Below are positions 30,961 to 40,096 of a stretch of 48,936 bases of DNA, in pieces. The translations under genes and the position numbers were made by a program. The stretch is taken from contig JAPHTO010000038.1 in NCBI GenBank assembly GCA_026196955.1, forward strand, positions 1-48,936. The letters run 5' to 3'. Each line of letters starts with the position of its first letter. The stretch's first letter is position 1. The notes under the pieces are model-generated. The model was given only the letters and a program-made list of their open reading frames with translations, did no database searches and was not told the DNA's origin. The DNA is from Colwellia sp. GTDB lineage: Bacteria; Pseudomonadota; Gammaproteobacteria; Enterobacterales; Alteromonadaceae.

Positions 30961-31434
30961 CTAACCTTTATTACGCTTTTCCATTATCTTTAACCATTTC
31001 TGCTGTTGCTCTGCTGAGAGTACATTAAAAATAGCATTTTTTGTTTTTGCTTTAGCTAAGGCAGCCTGTTCAAAGCTAGGCTGATAAGCGCCTTGAAGTG
31101 CAATAAAAGCCTGCTCATCAAAGTTTTTAGCCTGTACTAGTACCTTCACTTCTTTTTTAAATTGCTGTAGTGAAGCGTGTAATTCTTTATGCTGCTCTTT
31201 TGCTAAAGCTCTAATCGCTTTGATTTCTCCTTGCTGTTGCTCTGATAATGAAAGGGCTTTGATCATTCGCTTCATACTATGATCTTTAAACCTTTCACCA
31301 CGCTGATGATGCTTAGGAGAATCAAAAGCGACATCATAACCTGATGCATTTACACTAGCAGTAGCTGAAACCGCCATTAAGGCACACAAAGCTGTTATTG
31401 AGCTAATAGCTTTCATTGATTTGATTATATTCAT
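30961..31434 (-). CDS. cpxP: CpxP/Spy-family periplasmic protein
   Basis: A periplasmic helical adaptor that binds misfolded proteins and inhibits the CpxA sensor. The start is the ATG at 31434, where GGAG lies 7 bases upstream; the frame runs further upstream but without a ribosome site. A signal peptide (about 1-30, ending VNASG) leads into a Lys/Gln-rich helical domain with two LTxxQ-like motifs: LSLSEQQQ and VLSAEQQQ. At 157 residues it fits CpxP (166 in E. coli). It is divergent from cpxR-cpxA, the classic arrangement. Confidence 0.88.
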   Translation of the reverse strand: MNIIKSMKAISSITALCALMAVSATASVNASGYDVAFDSPKHHQRGERFKDHSMKRMIKALSLSEQQQGEIKAIRALAKEQHKELHASLQQFKKEVKVLVQAKNFDEQAFIALQGAYQPSFEQAALAKAKTKNAIFNVLSAEQQQKWLKIMEKRNKG

Positions 31435-31492
31435 AATAAACTCCAAAGTTTCTGTGAATTGAAAAACTGATAACAAGTATAAATAACTCAAT

Positions 31493-31529
31493 GCAAAGAA
31501 ACGCAAGGTCAATGTAAAGATTAAGTAAA
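31493..31529. promoter_or_regulatory. Cluster of CpxR-like half-sites
   Basis: Four GNAAR-type half-sites follow each other at helical spacing: GCAAA 31493-31497, GCAAG 31503-31507, GTAAA 31514-31518 and GTAAA 31525-31529 (steps of 10, 11 and 11 bases). The CpxR box is GTAAA-N5-GTAAA. They lie between the divergent cpxP and cpxR, 64 bases from the cpxP start. Confidence 0.6.
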
Positions 31530-31604
31530 GGTTATAACTAGATTTATAAAATACCGACGAATAAGATAGTATATGCTTATGAGCCATTTACCCGTGAAAC
31601 AAAA

Positions 31605-32321
31605 TTGAATAAGAAACAGATATTACTTATTGACGATGATCATGAATTAGCAGAGCTACTGGTCGATTATTTAGCTCAGCAAGGCTTTATTGTGCATTGC
31701 TGCTTTGATGGGCAGTCAGGCTTAGAGCAAGCTTATAATAATAAATTCGATCTCATCTTACTTGATGTCATGATGCCAAAACTTGATGGTTTTGAAGTAT
31801 TAAAAGCCCTCGGTAAAGAGCACAAAACACCTGTCCTTATGCTTACAGCCAAAGGGGATAATAATGATAAAGTGCGCGGTTTAGAGCTGGGCGCCGACGA
31901 TTATCTTGCTAAACCTTTCCATCATCAAGAGCTATTAGCACGCATTAATGCCATTTTGCGCCGTATTCAATTAGTGAATCAGCAACATCAGCAAGCCTTA
32001 CAACAAGACAGCACTAACTTATTAGTTAATAATATAGAGCTTAATCACGCAACTAGAACAGCTTATTGTCACAATAATATTATTGAGCTAACAGGTACTG
32101 AATACCAAATCTTAACATTACTGTTAGATCATCACGGGCAAATCATTAGTAAAGATACTATTTCAGAGCAAGTCTTAGGTCGAAAACTCAGCCCTTTTGA
32201 TCGCAGTATTGATGTTCACGTCGGAAACATTCGCCGTAAATTTTTACCCTATTGCGCTGTTGAAAAAATCAAGACTGTCCGCGGTGCTGGCTATTTATTT
32301 TTAACTGGGGAAGATAGCTAA
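31605..32321 (+). CDS. cpxR: Response regulator CpxR
   Basis: OmpR-type envelope stress regulator. The receiver domain (about 1-120) has IDDDHEL, the phospho-accepting Asp in LILLDVMMPKLDG, the Thr/Ser switch LMLTAKG and the Lys in YLAKPF. The winged helix (about 140-235) has LTGTEYQILTLLLDHHGQIISKDTI and RSIDVHVGNIRRK, a strong match to CpxR. The start is a TTG at 31605 (MNKKQILLIDDD); I found no better start in frame. cpxA follows 1 base after the stop. Confidence 0.93.
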   Translation: MNKKQILLIDDDHELAELLVDYLAQQGFIVHCCFDGQSGLEQAYNNKFDLILLDVMMPKLDGFEVLKALGKEHKTPVLMLTAKGDNNDKVRGLELGADDYLAKPFHHQELLARINAILRRIQLVNQQHQQALQQDSTNLLVNNIELNHATRTAYCHNNIIELTGTEYQILTLLLDHHGQIISKDTISEQVLGRKLSPFDRSIDVHVGNIRRKFLPYCAVEKIKTVRGAGYLFLTGEDS

Positions 32322-32322
32322 A

Positions 32323-33753
32323 TTGACACTGAACAAAATATTGACAACATTTAAATCGTTACTATCTTCATTTACCATCAAGCTTTTTGTGTGGTTTTGG
32401 TTAATTGCAATAGCTTCTATTGTCAGTACCCGCTTTATTTCACAACAACTCTCCAGTGAAGCATTTAACAAAGTCGCCATCCAACCTGCCCTCCATGATG
32501 AACTACGCCAGCTGCATAGCACAGCCAAACGTATCGAACGTAGCAAAGTTAATAGCATCAATGAGCTAATTGAAATACGCCAAAAACGATTTGCTCAAAC
32601 TCCCTTTAACATCTGGTTTAAAAGTATTGATAACCCACAAGAAGTGATGAGTATGTTTCCACTTCCCATGAGACATCAAGAAGCACTGGTGAATTATCTC
32701 AGTAACCAAAATTTTTCCCAACCTCAAATCTCTGCTTTTTCGCATACAAAATTAATAGGCCCCATTGTCATAAAAATCAATAACCAGCCATATCAACTTT
32801 TTATTTCCAAAAGGCAACATAAGCGTAATATTAGACAAATAGTACGAGATCTTCCTTATTGGGCTCGCATTGCAATTCCGGCCTTAATCAGCTTTATCTT
32901 ATGCTTATTGCTAGCACACAACTTTAGTAAGCCTGTACGGCTTATTCAAAAGGCAACAACTAAATTAGGCCAAGGAGACTTTTCTACCCGTGTTAAAGGG
33001 ATAACAAAGCGCCGAGATGAACTTGGACAACTTGCCAACAGCTTTAATAAAATGGCCGAGCAACTGCAACAAAACCAAAGTGCACAAAAACGTTTATTAG
33101 GCGACGTTTCTCATGAGCTACGTTCTCCAATGACCCGATTGCAAATGGCGTTAGGATTAGTGCAGCAAGAATCAACTTCTGAGCAAGCACGCGAGCAATA
33201 CTTGCAACGATGCCAGAGAGAAATAGAGCGCTTAGATCAAATGATTTCAGATGTTTTAGCCCTCTCTCGCTTAGAAAACACAATACAAACAATAGAACCA
33301 GAGCGAATTAACCTCACATCACAGCTACAAAACATTATCAATGATGAACAGTTTGTTGCCGATAAAAAAGCAATCAAAATACAACTTTCTGCCCCAAGTG
33401 AAATCACGCTCTTAGCTGACAGTGTTCTCCTCATGAGTGCCATCAGTAATGTATTAACTAACGCTGTAAAATATAGCCCTGAAAACAGCACGATAGAAGT
33501 GAATCTATCAACACAAAAAAATGAGGTGAAATTGGTTATTAGTGATAATGGCGACGGTGTGCCTGAGCAATCGTTATCGCAATTATTCAGCCCTTTTTAT
33601 CGAGTAAATCTTGCCAGAGATCGCAATACCGGCGGTACCGGTTTAGGACTCGCCATTGCTAAGCAAGCCGTGATTGCGCATAAAGGCAAAATTTTCGCTA
33701 AAAATAATGCAATCAGAGGATTATCTGTTACCATTCTACTCCCTAATATGTAA
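32323..33753 (+). CDS. cpxA: Sensor histidine kinase CpxA
   Basis: Inner-membrane sensor of envelope stress. At 476 residues it has helices at about 17-37 and 183-203, a periplasmic sensor between them, a HAMP domain (NFSKPVRLIQKATTKLGQGDFSTRVKG), the H box GDVSHELRSPMTRLQMAL (phospho-accepting His about 266), the N box NVLTNAVKYSP, and the G boxes SDNGDGVPE and GGTGLGLAIAK. The start is a TTG at 32323, one base after cpxR. It is most likely translationally coupled to cpxR. Confidence 0.93.
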   Translation: MTLNKILTTFKSLLSSFTIKLFVWFWLIAIASIVSTRFISQQLSSEAFNKVAIQPALHDELRQLHSTAKRIERSKVNSINELIEIRQKRFAQTPFNIWFKSIDNPQEVMSMFPLPMRHQEALVNYLSNQNFSQPQISAFSHTKLIGPIVIKINNQPYQLFISKRQHKRNIRQIVRDLPYWARIAIPALISFILCLLLAHNFSKPVRLIQKATTKLGQGDFSTRVKGITKRRDELGQLANSFNKMAEQLQQNQSAQKRLLGDVSHELRSPMTRLQMALGLVQQESTSEQAREQYLQRCQREIERLDQMISDVLALSRLENTIQTIEPERINLTSQLQNIINDEQFVADKKAIKIQLSAPSEITLLADSVLLMSAISNVLTNAVKYSPENSTIEVNLSTQKNEVKLVISDNGDGVPEQSLSQLFSPFYRVNLARDRNTGGTGLGLAIAKQAVIAHKGKIFAKNNAIRGLSVTILLPNM

Positions 33754-33779
33754 TAAATTCACAGAGACTATTCACGGAC

Positions 33780-36194
33780 ATGAACACTGCTGCACTCAAT
33801 AAAAAATCATCTATTTTTGCTAATAAATGGCTTAAAGTAATTGCTGCAACTTTTGTGGCGCTTTATCTCATTATTTGGGCGATTTCATCTCCCCTAAGTA
33901 AGCACTTTATTAAGCCCATTTTACTCGAGCATAAGCTATTTCTTTCCTCAGACAGTAGCATTAGCTATAACCCCTTTTTGAGTCAAGTGACCATTAGTGA
34001 TTTAGCTGTATATCGCGGCTCAAAAGATGCGCCTGAAACAGTACTCTCTATAAATAAGTTCACTGTGCGTTTAACGTTATTTCGCTTATTGTTCGATAAA
34101 ATTGTTGTAAGTAAATTCGAGCTAAACGAAGCTTATATTAAAGTTGAGAAGTCATCGGCTGATTTACTGGTTGCAGGCATAAATTTAACCCAGCCCCAAA
34201 GTAATGAAACAGACACTCCAGAAACACCAACAGAGCCTGAAGCTCAGTTTGCTTACCAACTTATACTGCCTAAATTAGCGATTAAGCAACTGAACATTGA
34301 TATTAATAATGATGACAAACCTCATCAGTTTATTATCAATGAATTGATTGTAAGTAAATTAAAAGCCAACCAACAATCTCAACAAGCCAAGCTTAGCCTT
34401 GATAGTTTATTTGATAAAACTGCATTGGAATTAACGGCTGATGCCGACTTTACACAAGGCCAAGGTGAAATCAATAGCCAACTATCAATTGTCGACTACC
34501 CGATTGAAAAACTTCAACCTTATGTAGAAGAGCTATCAGATCTTAGCGGTTCGCTTTCTTTTTCGGCTAAGCAACAAGTCACTATTGCCCCTGAAGATAT
34601 AAAACTACACATTAGCAAGGCTAAACTTAAAAATGAAAATTTAGTTGTTGGCTATCAGCAACAGTTTTTCAACCTTGAAAATTTAGAAAATACGATTAGT
34701 GATTTGAAACTGACTTTAGCACAAGGTGAAATTACAGATCTCGCCGGTACTGGACAACTTTCATTGAAAAATGCCGATATTCATTATGAAAAACCAAGTC
34801 AAAAATTAGCTTATTTTGAACACCTAGCGTTAAATGACATAGGCTTTAGCTTCTCTGATGGCCCACAAGTAAGTATAGCTGGGCTAGTCATTGATAATAT
34901 TTATGGCTCGAAAAACCATGATACTGAGCTTCCACCTATAATGACATTAAAACAATTCAGCATCAGTGACATAGTCGTCAACAAGCAACAATTAGCCGTA
35001 AATGAAATTATTTTAGATAGCCTGCAAGGCGACTTGATTCTAGATAAAGAAAAAGCAGTTTCCAACTTAGTTACCTTGCCAATGACAGAAAAAGAAGAAG
35101 AAGAATTAAGCGAAGCAGTTCATGAGGTAGATAGGGAGATAAACACTCAAAAAGCAGACTATTTAATTTCTTTAAATGACTTTTCACTAATCAATGATAA
35201 CCAGATAACAATACTTGATCACAGTGTAGAGCCGGTAAAAACGCGAAAGCTTTTCATCGATACCTTACATTTAGGTGCATTGAGCAATGCTAAAGACAAA
35301 CAGGAGCAGAAAACACCTTTTGAAATTGTAGGCCGTAGTAATAAGTATGCCCATTTCAATTTTGAAGGCTTTACCCAACCTTTCGCGAGCAAACCAACAC
35401 ATCACTTACAAGGCTTCTTAAAAGAATTGTCGCTGCCAGCACTCTCTCGCTATATGAAAAAAGCGGTACAAATGGAGTTAAAGAGCGGCCAACTCAATAC
35501 CGATGTTAACGTCACTTTAGCAGGAGAAGAACTTAACGGTAATGTAGTGATATTATTGCAAGGCTTAGAGACAGCTATTGCCAATAGTGATGAAGCGGGT
35601 GCTTTAATTGATCAAGGCGCCCTGCCATTTAATATGGCGATTAGTATGCTCAAAGACAGCAATGGTGATGTTGAACTTGATGTGCCTTTATCTGGCTCAA
35701 CGTCAGATCCTAGCTTTGGTGTCAGCAGTATAGTGACATTAATAACTCAAAAAGCCATTTGGATGGCAACACAAGATTACCTTTTGACCACTTTTGTTCC
35801 TTACGCCAATATTGTTTCTGCCGCAATGAAAGTGGGTGAATTTGCCTTAAAACTGCGTTTTGATGACTTAAATTATCAAACAAAACAAATTGAGCCTAAT
35901 GCGCTACAACAAGCATATCTGCAATCTTTTATAGCCTTAATGCAAGATAAAAAAGATACCCGAGTAAATATTTGCGCTATCAGTGTGCCTGCCGATATTG
36001 ACTTAGCAGCAGGTAAAGAAATTACCGACAAAAAACATATTCTGCAACTTAAAGAGTTAGCTGAACAGCGAGAGTCAGCATTTAAGGACTATATCATTAA
36101 GCACGGCAATATTGCCTCTTCAAGATTACTGCTATGCGCTCCTAAAATAGACAGCAGCAAAGGTGCACAGCCCAGAATAGAGCTTTCGGTTTAA
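33780..36194 (+). CDS. DUF748 (AsmA-like) inner-membrane protein
   Basis: An 804-residue protein with one N-terminal helix (about 20-40) and a very large, beta-rich periplasmic part. The opening WLKVIAATFVALYLIIWAISSPLSKHFIKPIL and the repeated SISYNPFLSQVTISDLAVYRG-type strands fit DUF748, related to AsmA/TamB proteins that bridge the envelope and are thought to move phospholipids. It begins 26 bases after cpxA, so it may be read from the Cpx transcript, which suits an envelope-maintenance role. A terminator follows at 36256-36294. Confidence 0.85.
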   Translation: MNTAALNKKSSIFANKWLKVIAATFVALYLIIWAISSPLSKHFIKPILLEHKLFLSSDSSISYNPFLSQVTISDLAVYRGSKDAPETVLSINKFTVRLTLFRLLFDKIVVSKFELNEAYIKVEKSSADLLVAGINLTQPQSNETDTPETPTEPEAQFAYQLILPKLAIKQLNIDINNDDKPHQFIINELIVSKLKANQQSQQAKLSLDSLFDKTALELTADADFTQGQGEINSQLSIVDYPIEKLQPYVEELSDLSGSLSFSAKQQVTIAPEDIKLHISKAKLKNENLVVGYQQQFFNLENLENTISDLKLTLAQGEITDLAGTGQLSLKNADIHYEKPSQKLAYFEHLALNDIGFSFSDGPQVSIAGLVIDNIYGSKNHDTELPPIMTLKQFSISDIVVNKQQLAVNEIILDSLQGDLILDKEKAVSNLVTLPMTEKEEEELSEAVHEVDREINTQKADYLISLNDFSLINDNQITILDHSVEPVKTRKLFIDTLHLGALSNAKDKQEQKTPFEIVGRSNKYAHFNFEGFTQPFASKPTHHLQGFLKELSLPALSRYMKKAVQMELKSGQLNTDVNVTLAGEELNGNVVILLQGLETAIANSDEAGALIDQGALPFNMAISMLKDSNGDVELDVPLSGSTSDPSFGVSSIVTLITQKAIWMATQDYLLTTFVPYANIVSAAMKVGEFALKLRFDDLNYQTKQIEPNALQQAYLQSFIALMQDKKDTRVNICAISVPADIDLAAGKEITDKKHILQLKELAEQRESAFKDYIIKHGNIASSRLLLCAPKIDSSKGAQPRIELSV

Positions 36195-36255
36195 AGGCTT
36201 TTTACATATACAGTAATTATGTTTTACAAATTACGGTTACGCTAAATTGACTAAC

Positions 36256-36294
36256 AAAGCTCTTTACCAATCCCAAGTTGGTATTAGAGCTTTT
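36256..36294 (+). terminator. Terminator after the DUF748 gene
   Basis: AAAGCTCT (36256-36263) pairs with AGAGCTTT (36286-36293), and inside it ACCAA (36266-36270) pairs with TTGGT (36278-36282). A T-run of four ends it. Confidence 0.78.
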
Positions 36295-36330
36295 CAGTGC
36301 TATGTTTAAATAAAAAATAAGGAAAATGTT

Positions 36331-36999
36331 GTGAAGCCAATGGATCAACGGGACAATTTTGTCTACCTTACGTTTGCCCTAGTACTGTTATTATTAGGCA
36401 CAGCATTAGCCCAGCAATTTTTTGATGTTTCAGTTCAGCGGTTAATGCAATCAACAACTGTCATTACGTTAATTGTTGCTGTCTGGGGCGTTAAATCCAA
36501 AAACTTTATTTTACGAAAAGCCTTTATTTTTCCGCTAGCCATATTATTTGTATCAATGACAGCTAACTGGCTTGATAACGCTGGTTTTGATCAATTCTAT
36601 TTATTTCTCTTACTGTGCTTTTTCATTTCTACCGCTTTTAAAACAGCCAAACAAGTTTTATTTACTGGCCACATTGACACCAACAAAATACTCGGTGCAA
36701 TTTGTTTGTACTTATTACTAGGGCTAATTTGGGCGGTACTATACACCTTATTGCAACTTGATTTACCGGGATCATTTCAAGCGATGCAACAAAACAGCCA
36801 ATGGTTTTTACTATTCCCCGATTTTGTCTATTTTTCTTTTGTTACCATGACAACATTAGGTTTTGGCGATATCTCTCCCGATTTGCCCATTGCTCGGTTT
36901 TTAGTTTATTTAGAGGCGATTGTCGGACAATTCTACCTTGCCATATTAGTGGCTAGCCTTGTAGGCTCGAGAATTTCAGCCATCACCAATAAACACTAA
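36331..36999 (+). CDS. Potassium channel family protein
   Basis: A 222-residue membrane protein with about five helices (roughly 12-32, 63-82, 88-106, 125-146 and 190-212) and a pore loop before the last. The selectivity filter reads TMTTLGFGD, the TTxGFGD variant of the K+ channel signature (TVGYGD), so an ion-channel (Ion_trans_2) role is clear. It has no RCK/TrkA-N domain, so gating cannot be told from sequence. The start is GTG at 36331 with AAGGA 7 bases upstream; ATG at 36340 is the alternative. Confidence 0.88.
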   Translation: MKPMDQRDNFVYLTFALVLLLLGTALAQQFFDVSVQRLMQSTTVITLIVAVWGVKSKNFILRKAFIFPLAILFVSMTANWLDNAGFDQFYLFLLLCFFISTAFKTAKQVLFTGHIDTNKILGAICLYLLLGLIWAVLYTLLQLDLPGSFQAMQQNSQWFLLFPDFVYFSFVTMTTLGFGDISPDLPIARFLVYLEAIVGQFYLAILVASLVGSRISAITNKH

Positions 37000-37067
37000 A
37001 ACGATAATCAAGCGAATGATAAGCACAAACTTTTTGCTTGATGATTAACAGTAAAGCAAGCGACTTC

Positions 37068-37946
37068 CTATCGAGCAACTGTATAAACCCGTTTTCCCTG
37101 CCAACCTTGCAATGCTATAGGCATCATAATAAGCAAGATGCCAATTGCGGTGTAAATGTCTAACGATTCATTAAATAACCAATAACCAAAAAGCACTGAG
37201 AATAAAAGACCACTATATTCGGCAATTACAGCTGCGCTGGCATCTGCTTGTCTAAATGCCATAACCACACAACCTTGATATACACCGACAGTGATCGCGG
37301 AGCAAACACCTAGTAAAAGTAGCTCTTGTAACTGTTGAACACCGATTGATTTCCAAGTAAATACAACCAATAAAGTTGTAACTGGCAATGCACACACATT
37401 AGTCCATAACATGACGCTAGCAACTGAGGTGCTCTTTGGTAACTTCACCACCAATAAATTAAAGCCGGTAATACTCAGTGCAACCACAAACGCTACAAGC
37501 GCTGCCCAGTGTAATTGATCAGGGCGTAAGGCAATCCCAACACCAACAAAACCAATCAAAGCATTAATGACTCTATTACGACGGATCTTTTCTTTAAGCC
37601 AAACAAAGGCCACTAGAACGGTTAATAGCGGCGCGGCATAAAAAATCACATTCGCAGTAGCAAGGGGCATGTTTAGCAGGGCTATTAATGTGCAGCTTGC
37701 ACCGATAATTCCTAGATGTGCACGTAAAATATGTATTTTTAAAGCGCCTGGATACCTCTGTTCTGGGGCTTGCTTCCATAAAAATGGCAAGACCAGAATG
37801 ATTGTCGCTACTTGGCGTAACCACAGATATTGGAATATCGCGCCATCATTGCCAAGCGCCTTAACAAGAACATCTGTTAGTGTGGCAAAAAGGTTACCAA
37901 GTACCAACAACACCATTGCCATCAATAGGCCGGTTGACCATTTCAT
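37068..37946 (-). CDS. EamA/DMT-family transporter
   Basis: A 292-residue inner-membrane protein with ten predicted helices arranged as two repeated EamA domains (about 8-140 and 150-282). Such drug/metabolite transporters export amino acids, nucleotides or similar metabolites; the substrate cannot be read from the sequence. Typical motifs are the helix-4 stretch PLATANVIFYAAPLLTVLVAFVWLKEKIRR and VIAEYSGLLFSVLFGYWLFNES. Its ATG overlaps the stop of the upstream acetyltransferase by one base (TAATG), so the two are translationally coupled. Confidence 0.9.
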   Translation of the reverse strand: MKWSTGLLMAMVLLVLGNLFATLTDVLVKALGNDGAIFQYLWLRQVATIILVLPFLWKQAPEQRYPGALKIHILRAHLGIIGASCTLIALLNMPLATANVIFYAAPLLTVLVAFVWLKEKIRRNRVINALIGFVGVGIALRPDQLHWAALVAFVVALSITGFNLLVVKLPKSTSVASVMLWTNVCALPVTTLLVVFTWKSIGVQQLQELLLLGVCSAITVGVYQGCVVMAFRQADASAAVIAEYSGLLFSVLFGYWLFNESLDIYTAIGILLIMMPIALQGWQGKRVYTVAR

Positions 37947-38416
37947 TACCGTAAGACTTGTGGTTGCGCTTCTCTAATCATAGCAACATGATTGATGCCA
38001 TCTTCTAAGTACACATCTGAGACAGTAGCAAACCCTTGTCGCGCATAATATGCCTGGAGATGCTCTTGAGCAGAGATTTTGATCGGCAATTCTGCATTTT
38101 GTCTCAGACATTGAGCTATTCCCTGCTGCAAAAGCTGATGTCCAGCTCCTTGGCCTCGCACTTCGCTGCTAGTAACAACTCTACCAATGCTTTGGTATTC
38201 AGGATAAGACACGCCCTTAGGCAATATTCTCAAATAAGCACTTAATCGGTCATTCTGGTAGCCCAGTACGTGCAGTGCTTGGGGGTGACGATCTTTATCA
38301 TCAAGATCTTGATAATAACAATTCTGTTCAACAACAAAGACTTCACTACGTAATTGTAATAACTCATACAACTCGTTCACGGTTAACGCTTCAAAATTTT
38401 TAACTATAAAATGCAT
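37946..38416 (-). CDS. elaA: ElaA-family GNAT acetyltransferase
   Basis: A 156-residue GNAT-fold protein. The N-terminal LYELLQLRSEVFVVEQNCYYQDLDDKDRHPQALHVLGY is the ElaA hallmark, and the acetyl-CoA site is at about 85-100 (IGRVVTSSEVRGQGAGHQLLQQ). The substrate of ElaA is unknown. It is the first gene of a two-gene unit with the EamA transporter, which may export or act on the acetylated product; that link is inference. Confidence 0.88.
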   Translation of the reverse strand: MHFIVKNFEALTVNELYELLQLRSEVFVVEQNCYYQDLDDKDRHPQALHVLGYQNDRLSAYLRILPKGVSYPEYQSIGRVVTSSEVRGQGAGHQLLQQGIAQCLRQNAELPIKISAQEHLQAYYARQGFATVSDVYLEDGINHVAMIREAQPQVLR

Positions 38417-38475
38417 TGTGGCTTTTCCTCATAATTAAGCAGAGTATATGAGAAGCCAAAGTTTGCCTCATTAAC

Positions 38476-39027
38476 TTATGTTAATTTAAGACGACTTTTT
38501 ATGCGGCTATAACTGATAGGAGTCATCCCTAAATATGAGGCGATTAGATAACCACTAATACGAGGAACCAAAAAGGGAAAATTACGGTAAAAGGCCATCA
38601 CACGTTGCTCAGGGTTTTGCAGCAATAAAAACGCCTCTTTTCGCTCCTTAACCAATATATGTTGTTCCATTTGCTGATGATGATAATTAGTCCATTGCAC
38701 ATCATTATCAATCAACCGTCGATACTCTTTGACGGGTATGCGTTGCAGCTGGCAATCCTCAATAGCAACAACGCTATAAGGTAAAGCTTCATCACTGAGT
38801 AAACTAGACAAGCCGTAAATCACATCGCCTTCCCAATAGAACTCCTTGGTAAACTCTTTGCCCTCAGCAGTGACAAAATATGCACGTAATAATCCTTGCT
38901 CAAGCCAATAGACATAATCGGCTTTATTACCACTGCTAAACAAGTGTTCGCCGACCATTAACTGAAACGGCTTAAATTCAGAGTGTTGCTTTTGCAGCTG
39001 ACGCAACTGCGCTGTTATACCGTGCAC
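38476..39027 (-). CDS. CRP/FNR-type regulator with a cyclic-nucleotide-binding domain
   Basis: A 183-residue protein: the cNMP-binding beta barrel (about 20-125; LFSSGNKADYVYWLEQGLLRAYFV and FYWEGDVIYGLSSLL) and a C-terminal helix-turn-helix (RISGYLIASYLGMTPISYSRIKSRL). The barrel lacks the usual RxA phosphate-binding signature of cAMP-binding CRP, so the ligand may differ or be absent. It resembles short Crp/Fnr proteins such as those next to transporter genes. It is upstream of, and on the same strand as, elaA, so it may control the transporter unit. Confidence 0.85.
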   Translation of the reverse strand: MHGITAQLRQLQKQHSEFKPFQLMVGEHLFSSGNKADYVYWLEQGLLRAYFVTAEGKEFTKEFYWEGDVIYGLSSLLSDEALPYSVVAIEDCQLQRIPVKEYRRLIDNDVQWTNYHHQQMEQHILVKERKEAFLLLQNPEQRVMAFYRNFPFLVPRISGYLIASYLGMTPISYSRIKSRLKLT

Positions 39028-39131
39028 TTATATTCCTTATCTCCAACGTAAATACGGGCTGTTAATTGTTAAATTATCAACAGTGATAGTGCTAAAGCAT
39101 CATTTTTGATCTACTTACCATCAACCAATAA

Positions 39132-39797
39132 TTACTCAGTTTCAAGCAACTCAGTCAAATAGGCTACCTGTTTCGTCAATGTAGCTACTTGTTGCTCTAA
39201 AGTGGTGATTCTTTGCTCAAATGGATTTGTATTCTCTGAGAGAGGCATGTCAGCTTGAGAGTAACAAGGAGCAGCTAGGCTACTTTCCTCAATATCCGAA
39301 AATAAGTGAACATAACGCGATTCTCGTTTTCCTGGCTCACGTTCCAGTTTTTTAACCAGTATTTGTCCCTTAATATCTTGCAGTTCGTTTAAAGTGGTTT
39401 CCACTTCACTAACATCGGTAAAATCAGCTAAACGATTAGTTCGCGTTCTTAGCTCTCCTGGAGTTTGAGGGCCTCTAAGGAGTAACACGCAAATAATTGC
39501 TCTTTGTTGCGGTGTAAACTGTAAACTGCCAAACTCGGTATTACAAAAGCGGTGAAAGTATTTGTTTACCCGGCTCGAGGCTTTGTGATCGACCATTAAC
39601 TGATTCATTTGTACCAGTTCATCGACTAGGTTTTGAACCTCATTTTCGGTGAGTGACAGCACAGGCTCACGATTGCTTTTTTGATTGCAACCAGTGAGTA
39701 GACCGTTTAAAGACATCGGGTACTGTTCAGGAGTTGTGGTTTCTTTTTCTAACATTACACCGATAATACGGCATTGCTCTGCGGATAATGTGATCAT
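39132..39797 (-). CDS. yceH: YceH family (DUF480) winged-helix protein
   Basis: A 221-residue protein with two tandem winged-helix domains (about 1-80 and 90-165) and a C-terminal coiled coil (FEQRITTLEQQVATLTKQVAYL). The N-terminal LSAEQCRIIGVMLEKETTTPEQYPMSLNGLLTGCNQKSNREPV is diagnostic of YceH. The function is unknown. It is the last core gene before the accessory island. Confidence 0.95.
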   Translation of the reverse strand: MITLSAEQCRIIGVMLEKETTTPEQYPMSLNGLLTGCNQKSNREPVLSLTENEVQNLVDELVQMNQLMVDHKASSRVNKYFHRFCNTEFGSLQFTPQQRAIICVLLLRGPQTPGELRTRTNRLADFTDVSEVETTLNELQDIKGQILVKKLEREPGKRESRYVHLFSDIEESSLAAPCYSQADMPLSENTNPFEQRITTLEQQVATLTKQVAYLTELLETE

Positions 39798-39883
39798 TTT
39801 GAAGGCATCCTTATAAAATAGCTATCAATGTTATAGCAAGCAATATCCATCATTACTATGTAAACAGGTTTAATTGCTCATAA

Positions 39884-39909
39884 AAAAGCCATAACTGAGT
39901 ATGGCTTTT
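39884..39909. terminator. Bidirectional terminator at the island edge
   Basis: AAAAGCCATA (39884-39893) pairs with TATGGCTTTT (39900-39909) around loop ACTGAG, with A and T runs on both sides. No gene ends close by on the plus strand. On the minus strand it is 188 bases past the stop of the membrane protein gene at 40097. Confidence 0.75.
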
Positions 39910-40028
39910 GTAAGTAGCAAAAAGTTTGATGACTATTCAATATTAGCAATCTGCTTATTGATTAATAAAATCATATTCAATTAAGATAAGGGGGGTAGGG
40001 AGGGGTTTTCTATATTATTATTTGTTGT

Positions 40029-40060
40029 GCCCACCTTTTTGCCCACCATAGTGTGGTGGC
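40029..40060. repeat. Tandem GGTGGGC motifs and hairpin, possible recombinase arm sites
   Basis: On the minus strand GGTGGGC occurs twice with a 12-base step (plus 40029-40035 and 40041-40047), and CCACCA/TGGTGG (40043-40048, 40054-40059) forms a hairpin. A G-rich run (GGGGGGTAGGGAGGGG, plus 39990-40005) lies beside them. Short tandem G-rich motifs of this type are common as arm-type sites at the ends of islands with P4-like integrases, so this may be the island's left edge. Confidence 0.45.
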
Positions 40061-40096
40061 TTATACTTTCATTTTGGTGATAAAGTGATCTAGTAT

